Notes under the pieces: model-generated
Seen by the model: the letters and a program-made list of their open reading frames with translations, nothing else
The model's database searches: none
Told to the model about the DNA's origin: nothing
Shown here: in pieces, positions 28,712-37,694 of the stretch
Layout: each line of letters starts with the position of its first letter
How positions within the stretch are numbered: position 1 is the first letter of the stretch
DNA from: Aurantiochytrium sp. KH105
Lineage: Eukaryota; Sar; Bigyra; Thraustochytrida; Thraustochytriidae
Length of the DNA stretch: 64,000 nt
Direction of reading: 5' to 3'
Assembly: GCA_003116975.1 (NCBI GenBank)
Contig: BGKB01000017.1
Coordinates: forward strand, 620,001 to 684,000
Position numbers and translations under genes: made by a program

Positions 28712-29881
28712 ATGCAAAAGCCCCTGCGCGTGGTCATCGCGGGCGCAGGTGTCGGTGGCCTCGTCGCGGCGCACGAACTTTTACACAGACTGGGCGACCG
28801 TGTGCACGTGCGAATTCTCGAGGCAGCACCTGCGCTGCGACCAAAGCTCGGTGCAGGATTTTCTCTATCAGGCGGCCTGCAATGTCTTCGCCAGATCCCA
28901 GCCATCAAAGATAGACTCGATGACATTAGCGTCAAGCCAACAACCTTTCGTACGGTTTGGGAAGACGGCACGACGCTAGCGTCGTTTTCCGCCCATGATC
29001 TCGTTGGCGATCCACCCGCCTTTGCCCAATTCATGCGCGATGAGCTGCAAATCCTGCTGTACAAGTCGCTCCCTAAAGGCATGGTCGAATGTGGACAGCG
29101 CGTCGTTTCTGTAAACCAAGAGCATCGCATGGTCCTAACGCGCAAAGAAGAGATTCCTTACGACCTGCTCATTGGAGCAGATGGCATTAAGAGCCAGATT
29201 CGAAGTGAGCTCTTTGACAAGTCCTGGGACCGCCTGTATTCGGGGCTTTCGATTTATTACTGTGTGATCCCGGACTCTTTGGTTCAACAATATGGGGACT
29301 TTCGGTTCCAAGAGGGCGCCATCACAGAGACAGTGGGCAAGGGAAGCTCGCAAATCTCCTTTGCGTGTGGCAGTAAGCGCGAGTGGACGTTCTCGTACAG
29401 CTATCGATCTCCTCAACCGCCAAACGCAAGGGAGTGGGCCGCAACTGACGAGGCCATTTTTGAAAAGACAAACGAAGTCACAAAGTACGCGTCGCGTGCG
29501 ATGAATTTTGGTCTTTATCACACCCCTCCACGGTCCGTGTCATGGGTCAAAGACCGCGTCGTCCTCATGGGTGACGCCGCACACGCCACGACGCCATTCA
29601 TGGGCCAGGGTGCAAATCAAGCAATTCAAGATGCCACATGCTTGGCGCGTCTGCTGGCCGAAAACCCGAGCGAAGTTGATGCGGCGCTTGCGCAGTTTTA
29701 CAAGATACGTGAACCTGTGACTTCGCGCATTATTGCTGCGTCCAAGGTTGCCGGCAAGCTCCGCACCGCTGACAACATTTTTGAGCGAGCTGTGCGTCAT
29801 CTTGCATATCGCGCCATGTTCGCCAACGAAGGCGCCATCTTCAAGTACCGTTTTCCTGCTGAGACCAGCCCGGTCGTGTGA
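28712..29881 (+). CDS. FAD-dependent monooxygenase (class A flavoprotein), copy 1
   Basis: 389 residues, intronless. An N-terminal Rossmann dinucleotide site is G-A-G-V-G-G-L followed by an acidic strand end (I-L-E-A-A). The D-G motif is Y-D-L-L-I-G-A-D-G-I-K-S-Q-I-R. The second FAD/ribityl motif is V-V-L-M-G-D-A-A-H-A-T-T-P-F-M-G-Q-G-A-N-Q. This set defines salicylate-hydroxylase/urate-hydroxylase-like monooxygenases, which use NAD(P)H and O2 to hydroxylate or epoxidise small molecules. The substrate cannot be read from sequence. There is no transit peptide or membrane helix. A close paralogue follows in the same orientation 576 bp downstream. The ATG was chosen by the matching paralogue start M-Q-K-P-L-R-V-V. 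Confidence 0.88.
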   Translation: MQKPLRVVIAGAGVGGLVAAHELLHRLGDRVHVRILEAAPALRPKLGAGFSLSGGLQCLRQIPAIKDRLDDISVKPTTFRTVWEDGTTLASFSAHDLVGDPPAFAQFMRDELQILLYKSLPKGMVECGQRVVSVNQEHRMVLTRKEEIPYDLLIGADGIKSQIRSELFDKSWDRLYSGLSIYYCVIPDSLVQQYGDFRFQEGAITETVGKGSSQISFACGSKREWTFSYSYRSPQPPNAREWAATDEAIFEKTNEVTKYASRAMNFGLYHTPPRSVSWVKDRVVLMGDAAHATTPFMGQGANQAIQDATCLARLLAENPSEVDAALAQFYKIREPVTSRIIAASKVAGKLRTADNIFERAVRHLAYRAMFANEGAIFKYRFPAETSPVV

Positions 29882-30456
29882 GCCTCCGTCTGCTTGACTG
29901 CTGTTGTTTTCTCCCCTTCTTTTCGATCCCAAAGCAGTCGACTTTCAGGCCGCCGGTAGAATGTCTTTATATATGTATGTTGCGAGCATCCTGCGCCAGG
30001 CGGGGCCGCATATTTTCCCTAAAAGTCAGTATTTCGTGATCTTCGTGTTTCACGTGGTGATCCTTGTGACTTGAGTTGACAGTCTACGAGCTGATGTGCT
30101 GTCTCGAGTGGCTCGCCGCCTTTGCATCTCGGCATGACTCCTCAATCGATTTGCAAGGCTTTCATCAAGCCATACCTTTCCGCCATCGATCGTCAGCAGT
30201 AGCAGCAGCAGCAGCAATAACAGCAGCAGCCTGCCCTGCCTGGTCCCCGTGATCCTCTTCTCTCTTCCTCTTCACAGCCTCGCGTGCCGCGTCACTGACG
30301 CGCTGCGCCTGACAGTGGATACAACCATACCGTGCCTGCCTGGAAGAAACACACAAACAAACAATTCCCACCTTGCGTCGCCTTGCGCCTTAAGGTGGCT
30401 GCAAGCAAAAGCTTGTGAACGAGCGCCGCCCGACAGAGAGGAAACACCGAGCGCAT
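29882..30456. promoter_or_regulatory. Spacer and promoter between the tandem monooxygenases
   Basis: 575 bp. It holds the 3' region of copy 1 and the promoter of copy 2, with an AGCAGC(N)AGCAGC-type trinucleotide run at 30197-30231. No gene is seen. It is not obviously a copy of the upstream region of copy 1, apart from A/C-rich purine runs before both starts. Confidence 0.4.
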
Positions 30457-31632
30457 ATGATGCAAAAACCCCTTCGCGTGGTCATCGCCGGCGCCGGCGT
30501 GGGCGGCCTGGCTGCGGCGCACGAACTCGTGCACAGATTGGGAGACCGCGTCCATGTTCGACTCCTGGAGGCAGCCCATGAGCTGCGGCCGCAGCTGGGC
30601 GCAGGCTTCTCGCTCTCCGGGGGGCTGCAGTGTCTTCGGCAGATCCCTGCGCTCAGCGACGAGCTATCCAAAATCAGCTCAACGCCAAAGCTGTTCAGGA
30701 CCGTGCAAGAGGATGGCACGTTGCTCGCGAGCTTTCCAGCAAAGGAACTCGTGGGGGACCCGCCGGCTCTGGCGCAGTTTATGCGAGATGAGCTCCAATT
30801 AACACTGGCCAAAACTTTGCCAGACGGTCTGGTAGAGTGCGGCCAGCGCGTCGTCTCGGTCGACAAGGAGAACCGTATGGTCCACACGGAAAAGGAATCT
30901 GACATTCCCTTCGACTTGCTGATTGGAGCTGACGGCATCAAGAGCCATATTCGCGGCGAACATTTTGACAAAGAGTGGGATCGCGAGTATTCGGGCCTTT
31001 CAATGTACTACGGAGTCATTTCGAATGAGGAAGTCAAGAAACACGGAGACTTTCGCTTTCAGGAGGGCGCTATTACCGAGACTGTGGGCAAGGGCAACTT
31101 GCAAATATCTTTTCAGTGCGGCCCAAGCCGGGACTGGACATTTGCCTACGCTTACAGGTGCGCAGAACCTCCTGCCGACGACGAGTGGGCGACAACGGAT
31201 GAAGCCCTTCGTGAAAAGATGAGCGAAATCACCAAATTTGCCTCGCGCGCAATGCATTTTGGTATCTATCACACACCGCCTCGCTCCGTTTCATGGGTAA
31301 ATGACCGCATCGTGCTGCTGGGAGATGCTGCGCATGCGACCACGCCCTTCATGGGTCAGGGTGCGAATCAAGCCATTCAGGACGCAGCCTGTCTGGGCCG
31401 CCTTTTGTCCGAGGACTTGACCCAAATTGACGCGGCCTTGCAAGAGTTTTATAAAATTCGCGAGCCCGTGACATCGCGCATCATCAAGAATTCCAAGTTC
31501 GCAGGCCAGCTCCGTACAGCAGATTCCTTCATGGAGCGAACCTTGCGAAGTATGGCGTACCGCATCATGTTCGCTCGCGATGGGGCCCTCTTTAAACGCA
31601 TATACCAAGCGGAGACGAAGCCGGTCATTTGA
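30457..31632 (+). CDS. FAD-dependent monooxygenase (class A flavoprotein), copy 2
   Basis: 391 residues from the first of two adjacent ATGs (30457 and 30460; the second matches the start of copy 1). It carries the same three FAD motifs as its neighbour: G-A-G-V-G-G-L near the N-terminus, F-D-L-L-I-G-A-D-G-I-K-S-H-I-R in the middle, and V-L-L-G-D-A-A-H-A-T-T-P-F-M-G-Q-G. The two proteins align end to end without large gaps, and long blocks are nearly identical (for example the G-A-G-F-S-L-S-G-G-L-Q-C-L-R-Q-I-P segment). This shows a tandem duplication. Differences cluster in the mid-region likely to shape the substrate pocket, so the copies may have different substrates; that is inference. Confidence 0.88.
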   Translation: MMQKPLRVVIAGAGVGGLAAAHELVHRLGDRVHVRLLEAAHELRPQLGAGFSLSGGLQCLRQIPALSDELSKISSTPKLFRTVQEDGTLLASFPAKELVGDPPALAQFMRDELQLTLAKTLPDGLVECGQRVVSVDKENRMVHTEKESDIPFDLLIGADGIKSHIRGEHFDKEWDREYSGLSMYYGVISNEEVKKHGDFRFQEGAITETVGKGNLQISFQCGPSRDWTFAYAYRCAEPPADDEWATTDEALREKMSEITKFASRAMHFGIYHTPPRSVSWVNDRIVLLGDAAHATTPFMGQGANQAIQDAACLGRLLSEDLTQIDAALQEFYKIREPVTSRIIKNSKFAGQLRTADSFMERTLRSMAYRIMFARDGALFKRIYQAETKPVI

Positions 31633-32756
31633 TTTCGTGGGGACGACGAATACTTAGAAGAAAGCTTTTCGGTTGCCAGCGATCAGGCGAACCAATTTTT
31701 AATCATTAAATGACTGGCATCCAAGCCTTGCTTGACAGCTACCATCAGCATCATTCCCCAACATCGTCATAGGTCTTAGGCCTCATGCAACTCCCTTCAC
31801 TCATCGTCAACTTTTGAGCCCGAGCGCGAGTCCAAGCCTAACTGTGAGACAGTCAGCACTATCGCAAAAATAGGCCCTTTAGCAAATCCGTTAAACCTTT
31901 TAAGCGGCTCTGCCGGTGATCAAAACCTATTTTTCTGCCTATCATGCATGCATGTATGTGTTATATTCAATCGATTCATCCGTTCAAACTTTGATGCACG
32001 CCTGCCCGTCCGCCCGCACCTCACTGCCCTGTGCTGTTTCTCCATTAACAGAAGTAGGCATTTCTGTCGGAATCGAAAAATCTAGCGACTTTTGCCCTTG
32101 AATAAAAAGTATGTGTTGGTGCGTTTGCTTTCGCACGTGTGGAAAAGAGTACAGAGCGAAGTGCGTCGCAATGCTTGAATGGGTGTAGATAGATAGAGAG
32201 AGAGTAGAGTGCACACCACGCTCTGCGAGCTCCGTGCTGTGCGGTGCTGCTGCAGTCAGGTCCTTTTATATCCGTCGAAAGCCGAGCGGTCGTCTCCTTC
32301 CCGGTTTGGACGTAGTGTCGCAGCAGAACCGCCGGCGCGCTACCTCATAGTCAGGAGGTGGCGACGACGACGAGGAGGAGGACGACGACGACGAGGACGA
32401 GGACGACGACGAGGACGAGGAGGAGGACGTCTGCGGAGACTGCGCTGCTGCCGAGGTGCGGTATTGTGCAGCAGCATTGTTGGTGTTGCGTTACTCGGAA
32501 AGCTCCTGGTGTGACAGCGATAACGCGGACGAAGTAGCGCAATCGCAAGGCCAACCTCAAGAGAAAAAAAGCAAAAAGCGGCAAGAGGCCTCGCATACGG
32601 TCGTCGAAGCCAATCGAAAAGGTCTGCGAGAACTTACTTGCACGTTGGAGCGTGCTCGCGAGTGTTTGCACTCGTATCGTCGATCCACACTAACTTGCCC
32701 TGCGACCATCGCATAACCTCCGTCCGATTGCGCCGTAGGGCGAGCGAAGTAGCAAG
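31633..32756. other. Intergenic region with acidic-codon-like GAC/GAG repeat
   Basis: 1.1 kb between copy 2 and the CFAP97-like gene. The left half is A/T-richer and featureless. 32361-32428 is a GAC/GAG trinucleotide run. A plus-strand frame through the run (32351-32716) has no ATG. A minus-strand ATG at 32714 followed by a GTAAGT donor at 32637 hints at a small spliced gene, but I could not complete it. Confidence 0.3.
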
Positions 32757-33494
32757 ATGTTTCGCGGTCGAGCGGCAAACCCATGCTCGAACAAGTTCTT
32801 GTACGCGAAGCAGATCGAGCAGCGGCAAAAGGCGCATCGCGAGCGACTCAAGACAATGCGACCTGCTATTGACAACACGCCACCCAAGAAACCCTCACAC
32901 TTGACAAACAATAAGAAGAAGGAGGCGCAGATGGAGGAGCACTTTCTCAAGATTGAGCGGGAAAACAGGCTCTTACTGGAGAAAATGTCGTACATTATGT
33001 CGCAAAAGGCCCTCGACAACAAAAACGAGGCCGCCGCCAGGCAGGGCACCAAGAGCCTCAACAAATCGTACAGGAAGAAGGAGCTGCAGCGCATTACAGA
33101 GGAAAACCAAAAGATTTTGCGTCGCATCCAGGAGCGCCAGCCATACTACAACCACGCGCAATGGGAGGAAGAACGTCGATTGCAGGAGCGCTATGTGCGG
33201 AACATTTGCGAATACCCTGTAAATGGCGACAAAAAGCGTCGGCGCAGGAGGCGGCGCGCGCCTGGTGCCGGGGAGCCCGGGGCATCAGGCAAAAAGGGAG
33301 TCTCTCGCTCTCGCTCCGGCCTTATTCCCTCGCTTGACTCCGAGTACCAGCGTCACTCGCGGGAAAAGCTTGACCGATCTCTGCACGGCGAAAGCGCTTC
33401 GACTTCGCACCTTAATGGCTCTTCATCTGGCTACGCCGACTTTCGCGCCCTTGGCGCTCCACCCGACGCAAAGTCCCTCGAACCTCTCCCATGA
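32757..33494 (+). CDS. CFAP97/hemingway-domain ciliary protein
   Basis: 245 residues, intronless. Residues about 35-160 match the KIAA1430/CFAP97 (Hmw) domain. After a short lead with P-A-I-D-N-T-P-P come L-T-N-N-K-K-K-E-A-Q, the helical I-E-R-E-N-R-L-L-L-E-K-M, S-L-N-K-S-Y-R-K-K-E-L-Q-R-I-T-E-E-N-Q, I-L-R-R-I-Q, then a tyrosine-rich Y-Y-N-H and Y-V-R-N-I-C-E-Y-P at the end. The tail is Arg/Lys- then Ser-rich. Members of this family act in building or maintaining motile flagella. Its presence implies the organism makes flagellate cells. The start ATG is 43 bp from a minus-strand ATG (32714) of uncertain status. Confidence 0.82.
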   Translation: MFRGRAANPCSNKFLYAKQIEQRQKAHRERLKTMRPAIDNTPPKKPSHLTNNKKKEAQMEEHFLKIERENRLLLEKMSYIMSQKALDNKNEAAARQGTKSLNKSYRKKELQRITEENQKILRRIQERQPYYNHAQWEEERRLQERYVRNICEYPVNGDKKRRRRRRRAPGAGEPGASGKKGVSRSRSGLIPSLDSEYQRHSREKLDRSLHGESASTSHLNGSSSGYADFRALGAPPDAKSLEPLP

Positions 33495-33925
33495 GTTTAT
33501 ATAACAAAGGAAAATTATCGTTTCGTTTCTTGTCCAGACCTTTCGAACATCAGCTTTACTTATCGCCAGCAGCCAGCCAGACACCCGCTGCCGCTTGCTC
33601 GCGCAAGTCAAAATTAAAATCAGCGTCACCTTGCTTGCACGCCTTTAGCGAAACGCGTGTGTACCGTGTGCGCGCACCCCTTGCGCACCCCTCCACATCT
33701 ACACCCTTTCTCCCCGGCCTCTCGGAGGCCTCTGCTTTGGACCAGTCGTCGCAGTCTCGCATTCGTTTGGCGTGGGCCAAGGCGGCGCAGCGGCACGGCG
33801 AAGCGCGGCAAGGCGCGGTGCGCCGACGCGGCGAGGCACGGCACATCGTAGACCACCATCCTCGCGCGACGCGTCCGCTCGAGCTCGGTTCGAGAAGGGA
33901 AACCGCAGCTCCAAGTCTCGCTGTC
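33495..33925. other. Spacer between CFAP97-like and hypothetical gene
   Basis: 431 bp. The downstream frame is open back to an ATG at 33491 that overlaps the CFAP97 stop, but the extra 145 residues lack any domain and look like translated leader. It is interpreted as 3' UTR plus promoter/5' UTR. Confidence 0.4.
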
Positions 33926-34543
33926 ATGGAGGCGGCGGTGGAGGAGCTGAGTCGCGGACTCTCGCTGGCCTCGGCGCGCGAGGGGGCCAGTAAAGATGGC
34001 GAAGACGCCAGCGCAACCAGTGGAAATGCTGGCGGCATGATGAAATCGGCCGCCGCGCAACGTGTCGAGGAGTTGGAGCGCCGCAAAGATGCCAAAAAGT
34101 TCGACGGCATGGCGTCCTCGCTCTTTGACGCCCTCGACGCGGTCCCTGTGCGACCCAAGAGTCTGCTAGAAGACAGCAAGGATAGCACTGGGGCGACGTC
34201 GTCGATTTCGCGCAAGGACTTTGGCCGTGGACTCTCCGTTATTGACCAGTTTGCTCTGCGTGTTCATTCGTCGCATGCATCGTCCGAAGCAACCTTCAAC
34301 CTCGATGGGACTGCGCGCACAAAGGCAACGTCGGGATCTCTGGCATTCACTGCTGGGGACACAGGCCTTGGTTCTGGTCTTGCGTTGAGTAGCAAAAAGA
34401 AAAAGCAACCGAACCTGTCGCGAAAAGCGCGGCAGCGCAAAGAAAAATCTCGACAGCGCGGCCAAGCATATTCGGAGCGTGCCTCCGGTCCAAGTAAGCG
34501 AGGACGTGCACGCGGCAAGTCCAGTCGCTTGCAACTACTATGA
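33926..34543 (+). CDS. Hypothetical basic protein, possibly nucleolar
   Basis: 205 residues from the ATG at 33926. The middle has a plausible conserved block, V-E-E-L-E-R-R-K-D-A-K-K-F-D-G-M-A-S-S-L-F-D-A-L-D, and a second, V-I-D-Q-F-A-L-R-V-H. The C-terminal 45 residues are strongly basic (K-K-K-K-Q-P-N-L-S-R-K-A-R-Q-R-K-E-K-S-R-Q-R), like nucleolar or RNA-binding tails. I do not recognise the family. The strand, codon use and lack of internal stops fit a real gene. A longer form starting at 33491 is formally possible. Confidence 0.6.
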   Translation: MEAAVEELSRGLSLASAREGASKDGEDASATSGNAGGMMKSAAAQRVEELERRKDAKKFDGMASSLFDALDAVPVRPKSLLEDSKDSTGATSSISRKDFGRGLSVIDQFALRVHSSHASSEATFNLDGTARTKATSGSLAFTAGDTGLGSGLALSSKKKKQPNLSRKARQRKEKSRQRGQAYSERASGPSKRGRARGKSSRLQLL

Positions 34544-35130
34544 TTTCATCCACCAGGAAAGACTTTATTGTGAAGAAGGAAAAGAAGAACCAGAAAAGAC
34601 GACGAAGAAGATGAAGAAGAAACATATAACACTGTATCATTTTTTGCTTTCAACACGTTTCATCATCAACTTGACGGCACCTGCGCTTCTGGTCTCTTTC
34701 GCTCGCGATAGACGCTTTGACGAAGAATTCAACTCTTACATACTTGCTGCTCCACGTGCTTTATTTGTCTCCTGAGATTCCACTCTGTGCAGATGTGTTT
34801 GCACCGAAACGCATCAGCACATGTTCCGAAATACAACAAGCAGAAATGGGGCCGCACAACGTTTTGCAACAAGTATATATGGACTTCAGGCAGTGCAGTT
34901 TGGGTGCAATCTTGCATATCTCTCACCACACTGTTATCGTAGTCACGTGCCAGTTTTATAAAGTTCGTATCCTTGCGTACTCGGAAGGTATTGCGATGGA
35001 ACGAGACCAAGTACCCGCTTGCGACCCTACTCCTTTGTACGTCCCACCGCGAAATCACCGATGATGAGCCATTGTTTTTGTTTGTCAACAGAAAAGACAC
35101 AGCAACGCCTTATCTCAACAATAAAGCGTC
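34544..35130. other. Convergent intergenic region, nothing recognised
   Basis: 587 bp between the stops of the hypothetical gene (+) and polymerase kappa (-). It is A/T-rich with GAA/AAG repeats at 34567-34625. Frames of 98-123 codons on both strands lack domains. Confidence 0.45.
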
Positions 35131-37263
35131 TTACTTCATCAAACAGGAGTCAAGATGACGATTCATTTCAGCGTTCGACGCACCATCCATGGTTTGACCG
35201 CATGCAGGACACCGCTGCTGACGATCTTTACCTGGAGAGTCGAGATTGATGAGGCACACTGTATCTGTCTTTGAGTGACCGCTCACTTTTGCAGGACTCT
35301 GATGCTTTGTATTCTCCGCCTCGTCTGTCCAAAAAGCCCGCAGACCGACACTTGAGCGCGCCCGCTTCTTGTGCGTCGCTTTCTCGCTGGAAGCGAGCGA
35401 AGATGTTGAGCGTTTGTTCGAGTCTCTTGGTGGTGGAGATTGCTGCGTATTGTTCAGACATGCATCAACATGGCGTGTAGCCTCAGTGGTGGAAAATGCA
35501 TTTAATGGCTGCGCGCAGACCGGGCATTCGCCTTTTGCCTTTTCCCCAGAATCTTGGGGCTCCACTTCTCTTGGAGGATGTGCGAAAATGGCCTTGATGC
35601 TAGCTTGGGCCGATCGGCTTGTTGTTGGTCTCGCAATCGGGGCATGCGAGGGATCAATAAGCTTGGACACCTTGATACCCATCAGACGGAGTCTACAGGG
35701 CATCTCCCTGGCGAGGAGCTCTCGCGCGTGTTCAAAGAGGTCGGTCCCGTCGGTACAGCGTGGCACGGCATTGGTGACGATTGTTTGGCGCGTAAAGACC
35801 TCAAAGGACGACTTTTTAATTTTGAGCGTTACGCAATGGCCGATGAGCTGTTTCTCCACACATCGACGGGAAAGGCGAGCGCAAATGTCCAAGCAGGTAT
35901 CGAAAAGCTCCTGAACGCTGCTCGCACCCTGGCTGAATGTGCGCTCCATTCCGATGGACTTGCGTCCCCGCTGATTGTCTTCGCCCTGTCCGAATGCAGA
36001 AGGAAGAGCAGAAACAGCAGCAGAAGAAGAAGAAGAAGAAGAAGAAGAAGAAGCTGACGATGACGACGCCTGCGAGCTCGAGGCAGAGGGATTGGTACAG
36101 CACAAGGTGACACGCAGGAGATAATCTGCCTGAACGGCGGAAAGAAGGTGCGCGCACAAATATCGCTTGTCCCATAGGTCCCTGACGGTGGCCACACCGA
36201 GAGCGTCCTTGAGCTTTTTCTCTGCGACCTTACCAATCCCAGGCACCTTGCGAATCGCAAGTTCGCGAGTGAATCGGAGCATCTTTTCGGGCTGCCAGGG
36301 CACCACGCATTGGCCATTGGGCTTGTTGCGATCGGAAGCAATCTTGGCGAGCATGCGCGTGCGGGCAATACCCGCGGAGCACGTAAGTCTCGTGTGTGCT
36401 GACACCTCGTCGCGCATGGCCTGAACCACACGTTCCGCGACATGGAAACGCCGTGCCGTTTGCGCATCCGCGTCGAGGTTAGCGCCGGCCTGCTCCTTGG
36501 CAATTTCAGCATCCACAAAGTCGGTGATGTCCATGTAGGCTTCGTCAAGACTGCCTGCATGGAGCTTGGGATCGTACTTTTTCAAGATATCGCGAACCTC
36601 TTGCGAAGCTTTACGGTACTTGTCAAAGTTCGACTTGACAAAGACGAGTTCAGGGCACAATTTGCGCGCAATGAAACCAGGCATTGCGGATCTCACACCG
36701 TATTCGCGCGCGAGATAGTTGGTGGTGGAGATCATGGACAGTCCGCCGACAGCCATGGGTTTTCCCGCGAGACTGGGGTCGTCGCGCATTTCGACGGCTG
36801 CAAAGAAGCAGTCCATGTCGACGACGCAGTAAATGCGGCTCAGATCGCGTTCGCGCAAGAGCTTGGTGACCTTGGCGTCGACACGGTGGCGTACGGGCGC
36901 GAGATCGCTCTCGAGGGTTGTTGCAAGCTTGGAACGCAGCTTGCGCACTTCGGCTTGGGTGCGCTCGTCGCGGCGCTGGGCTTCTTTGAAATGCTCAGAC
37001 CCTTTGCTCATTTCAAAGACGATCTGGTTGACGTGTTCCTTGTCAACCTTTTTCATGCCCGCCTTCTCGTTCGCGAACACGAAGAGGTGCGCGAAGTCGG
37101 ACCCGTTCCGTGGCGCCTCGACTGCATCCTCGTCCTTGGTGGACGCCGAGGTCGCGCGAGACGATGCACTCTCACCTCCATGGCGACCGCCAGTGCGCAC
37201 CGTTTCCCGCTCGCGCAGCCCATCGCCACAGGGTTCGCCCGCCCCGTGCGCTGCCTTGGACAT
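35131..37263 (-). CDS. POLK: DNA polymerase kappa (Y family, DinB type)
   Basis: 710 residues, intronless. A helical N-clasp (about 55-140, with F-A-N-E-K-A-G-M and V-N-Q-I-V-F-E-M-S-K-G-S) precedes the palm, as in eukaryotic Pol kappa but not DinB. Catalytic acidic residues are D149 and D151 in V-V-D-M-D-C-F-F-A-A-V-E, and D240/E241 in S-L-D-E-A-Y-M-D. Helix-hairpin-helix residues V-P-G-I-G-K-V and a little-finger region follow, separated by a poly-Ser insert. The C-terminal region has a PIP-like box (Q-A-S-I-K-A-I-F) and two Rad18-type UBZ fingers (C-P-V-C ... H-V-D-A-C and C-P-A-C ... H-L-D-S-C), the last at the very end. It inserts bases opposite minor-groove lesions, recruited by PCNA and ubiquitin. 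The first ATG in frame was used. Confidence 0.95.
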   Translation of the reverse strand: MSKAAHGAGEPCGDGLRERETVRTGGRHGGESASSRATSASTKDEDAVEAPRNGSDFAHLFVFANEKAGMKKVDKEHVNQIVFEMSKGSEHFKEAQRRDERTQAEVRKLRSKLATTLESDLAPVRHRVDAKVTKLLRERDLSRIYCVVDMDCFFAAVEMRDDPSLAGKPMAVGGLSMISTTNYLAREYGVRSAMPGFIARKLCPELVFVKSNFDKYRKASQEVRDILKKYDPKLHAGSLDEAYMDITDFVDAEIAKEQAGANLDADAQTARRFHVAERVVQAMRDEVSAHTRLTCSAGIARTRMLAKIASDRNKPNGQCVVPWQPEKMLRFTRELAIRKVPGIGKVAEKKLKDALGVATVRDLWDKRYLCAHLLSAVQADYLLRVTLCCTNPSASSSQASSSSASSSSSSSSSSAAVSALPSAFGQGEDNQRGRKSIGMERTFSQGASSVQELFDTCLDICARLSRRCVEKQLIGHCVTLKIKKSSFEVFTRQTIVTNAVPRCTDGTDLFEHARELLAREMPCRLRLMGIKVSKLIDPSHAPIARPTTSRSAQASIKAIFAHPPREVEPQDSGEKAKGECPVCAQPLNAFSTTEATRHVDACLNNTQQSPPPRDSNKRSTSSLASSEKATHKKRARSSVGLRAFWTDEAENTKHQSPAKVSGHSKTDTVCLINLDSPGKDRQQRCPACGQTMDGASNAEMNRHLDSCLMK

Positions 37264-37694
37264 GCCGCCATGCACGGGTGGGTCTGCGTCCGCCTCGCGG
37301 GTCTGTCGGGAGAGTTTACGGCGCTAGGCCTAACTAACGATCGATCGACCGCCAGCTCGCCGCCAACTTTTTCACGAACAGTAAAAACTTGAGAGCGCTT
37401 GACAGTGACCAGTCCAAGTCAGAGAAATGCGGAGCGAATGATAGACAAACGAAGGAACGACAGGGAAGGAACAGAGAGATGTGCTTGATCAGCCGCAAGT
37501 GTCCAACAAGAGAGACAGTCCTTTCCCTTTTTCTCTCCCTATGTATGCGTCGATTTTGCCCACGAGGATTTTCATAATGCGGTGATCGATCCCAGGTCCG
37601 TGGAGAAACATCGATTATTTATAGAGAAAGAAGAACACACATCAACAATGACAACAAGATACAAAAAAGGAAAATGAGGGCGAAAAGGAAACAT
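37264..37694. other. Spacer upstream of polymerase kappa, no gene seen
   Basis: 431 bp holding the polymerase kappa promoter and the 3' side of the PAH gene. A TAGGCCTA palindrome at 37325-37332 lies about 60 bp upstream of the polymerase start. Confidence 0.4.

Noticed and set aside
32351..32714. Possible small minus-strand spliced gene starting MRWSQGKLVW with a GTAAGT donor at 32637, head-to-head with the CFAP97-like gene
   Set aside because: No acceptor gives a convincing second exon; all continuations run into the GAC/GAG repeat (poly-Leu/Val or Arg/Pro), and the start would lie only 43 bp from the plus-strand ATG.
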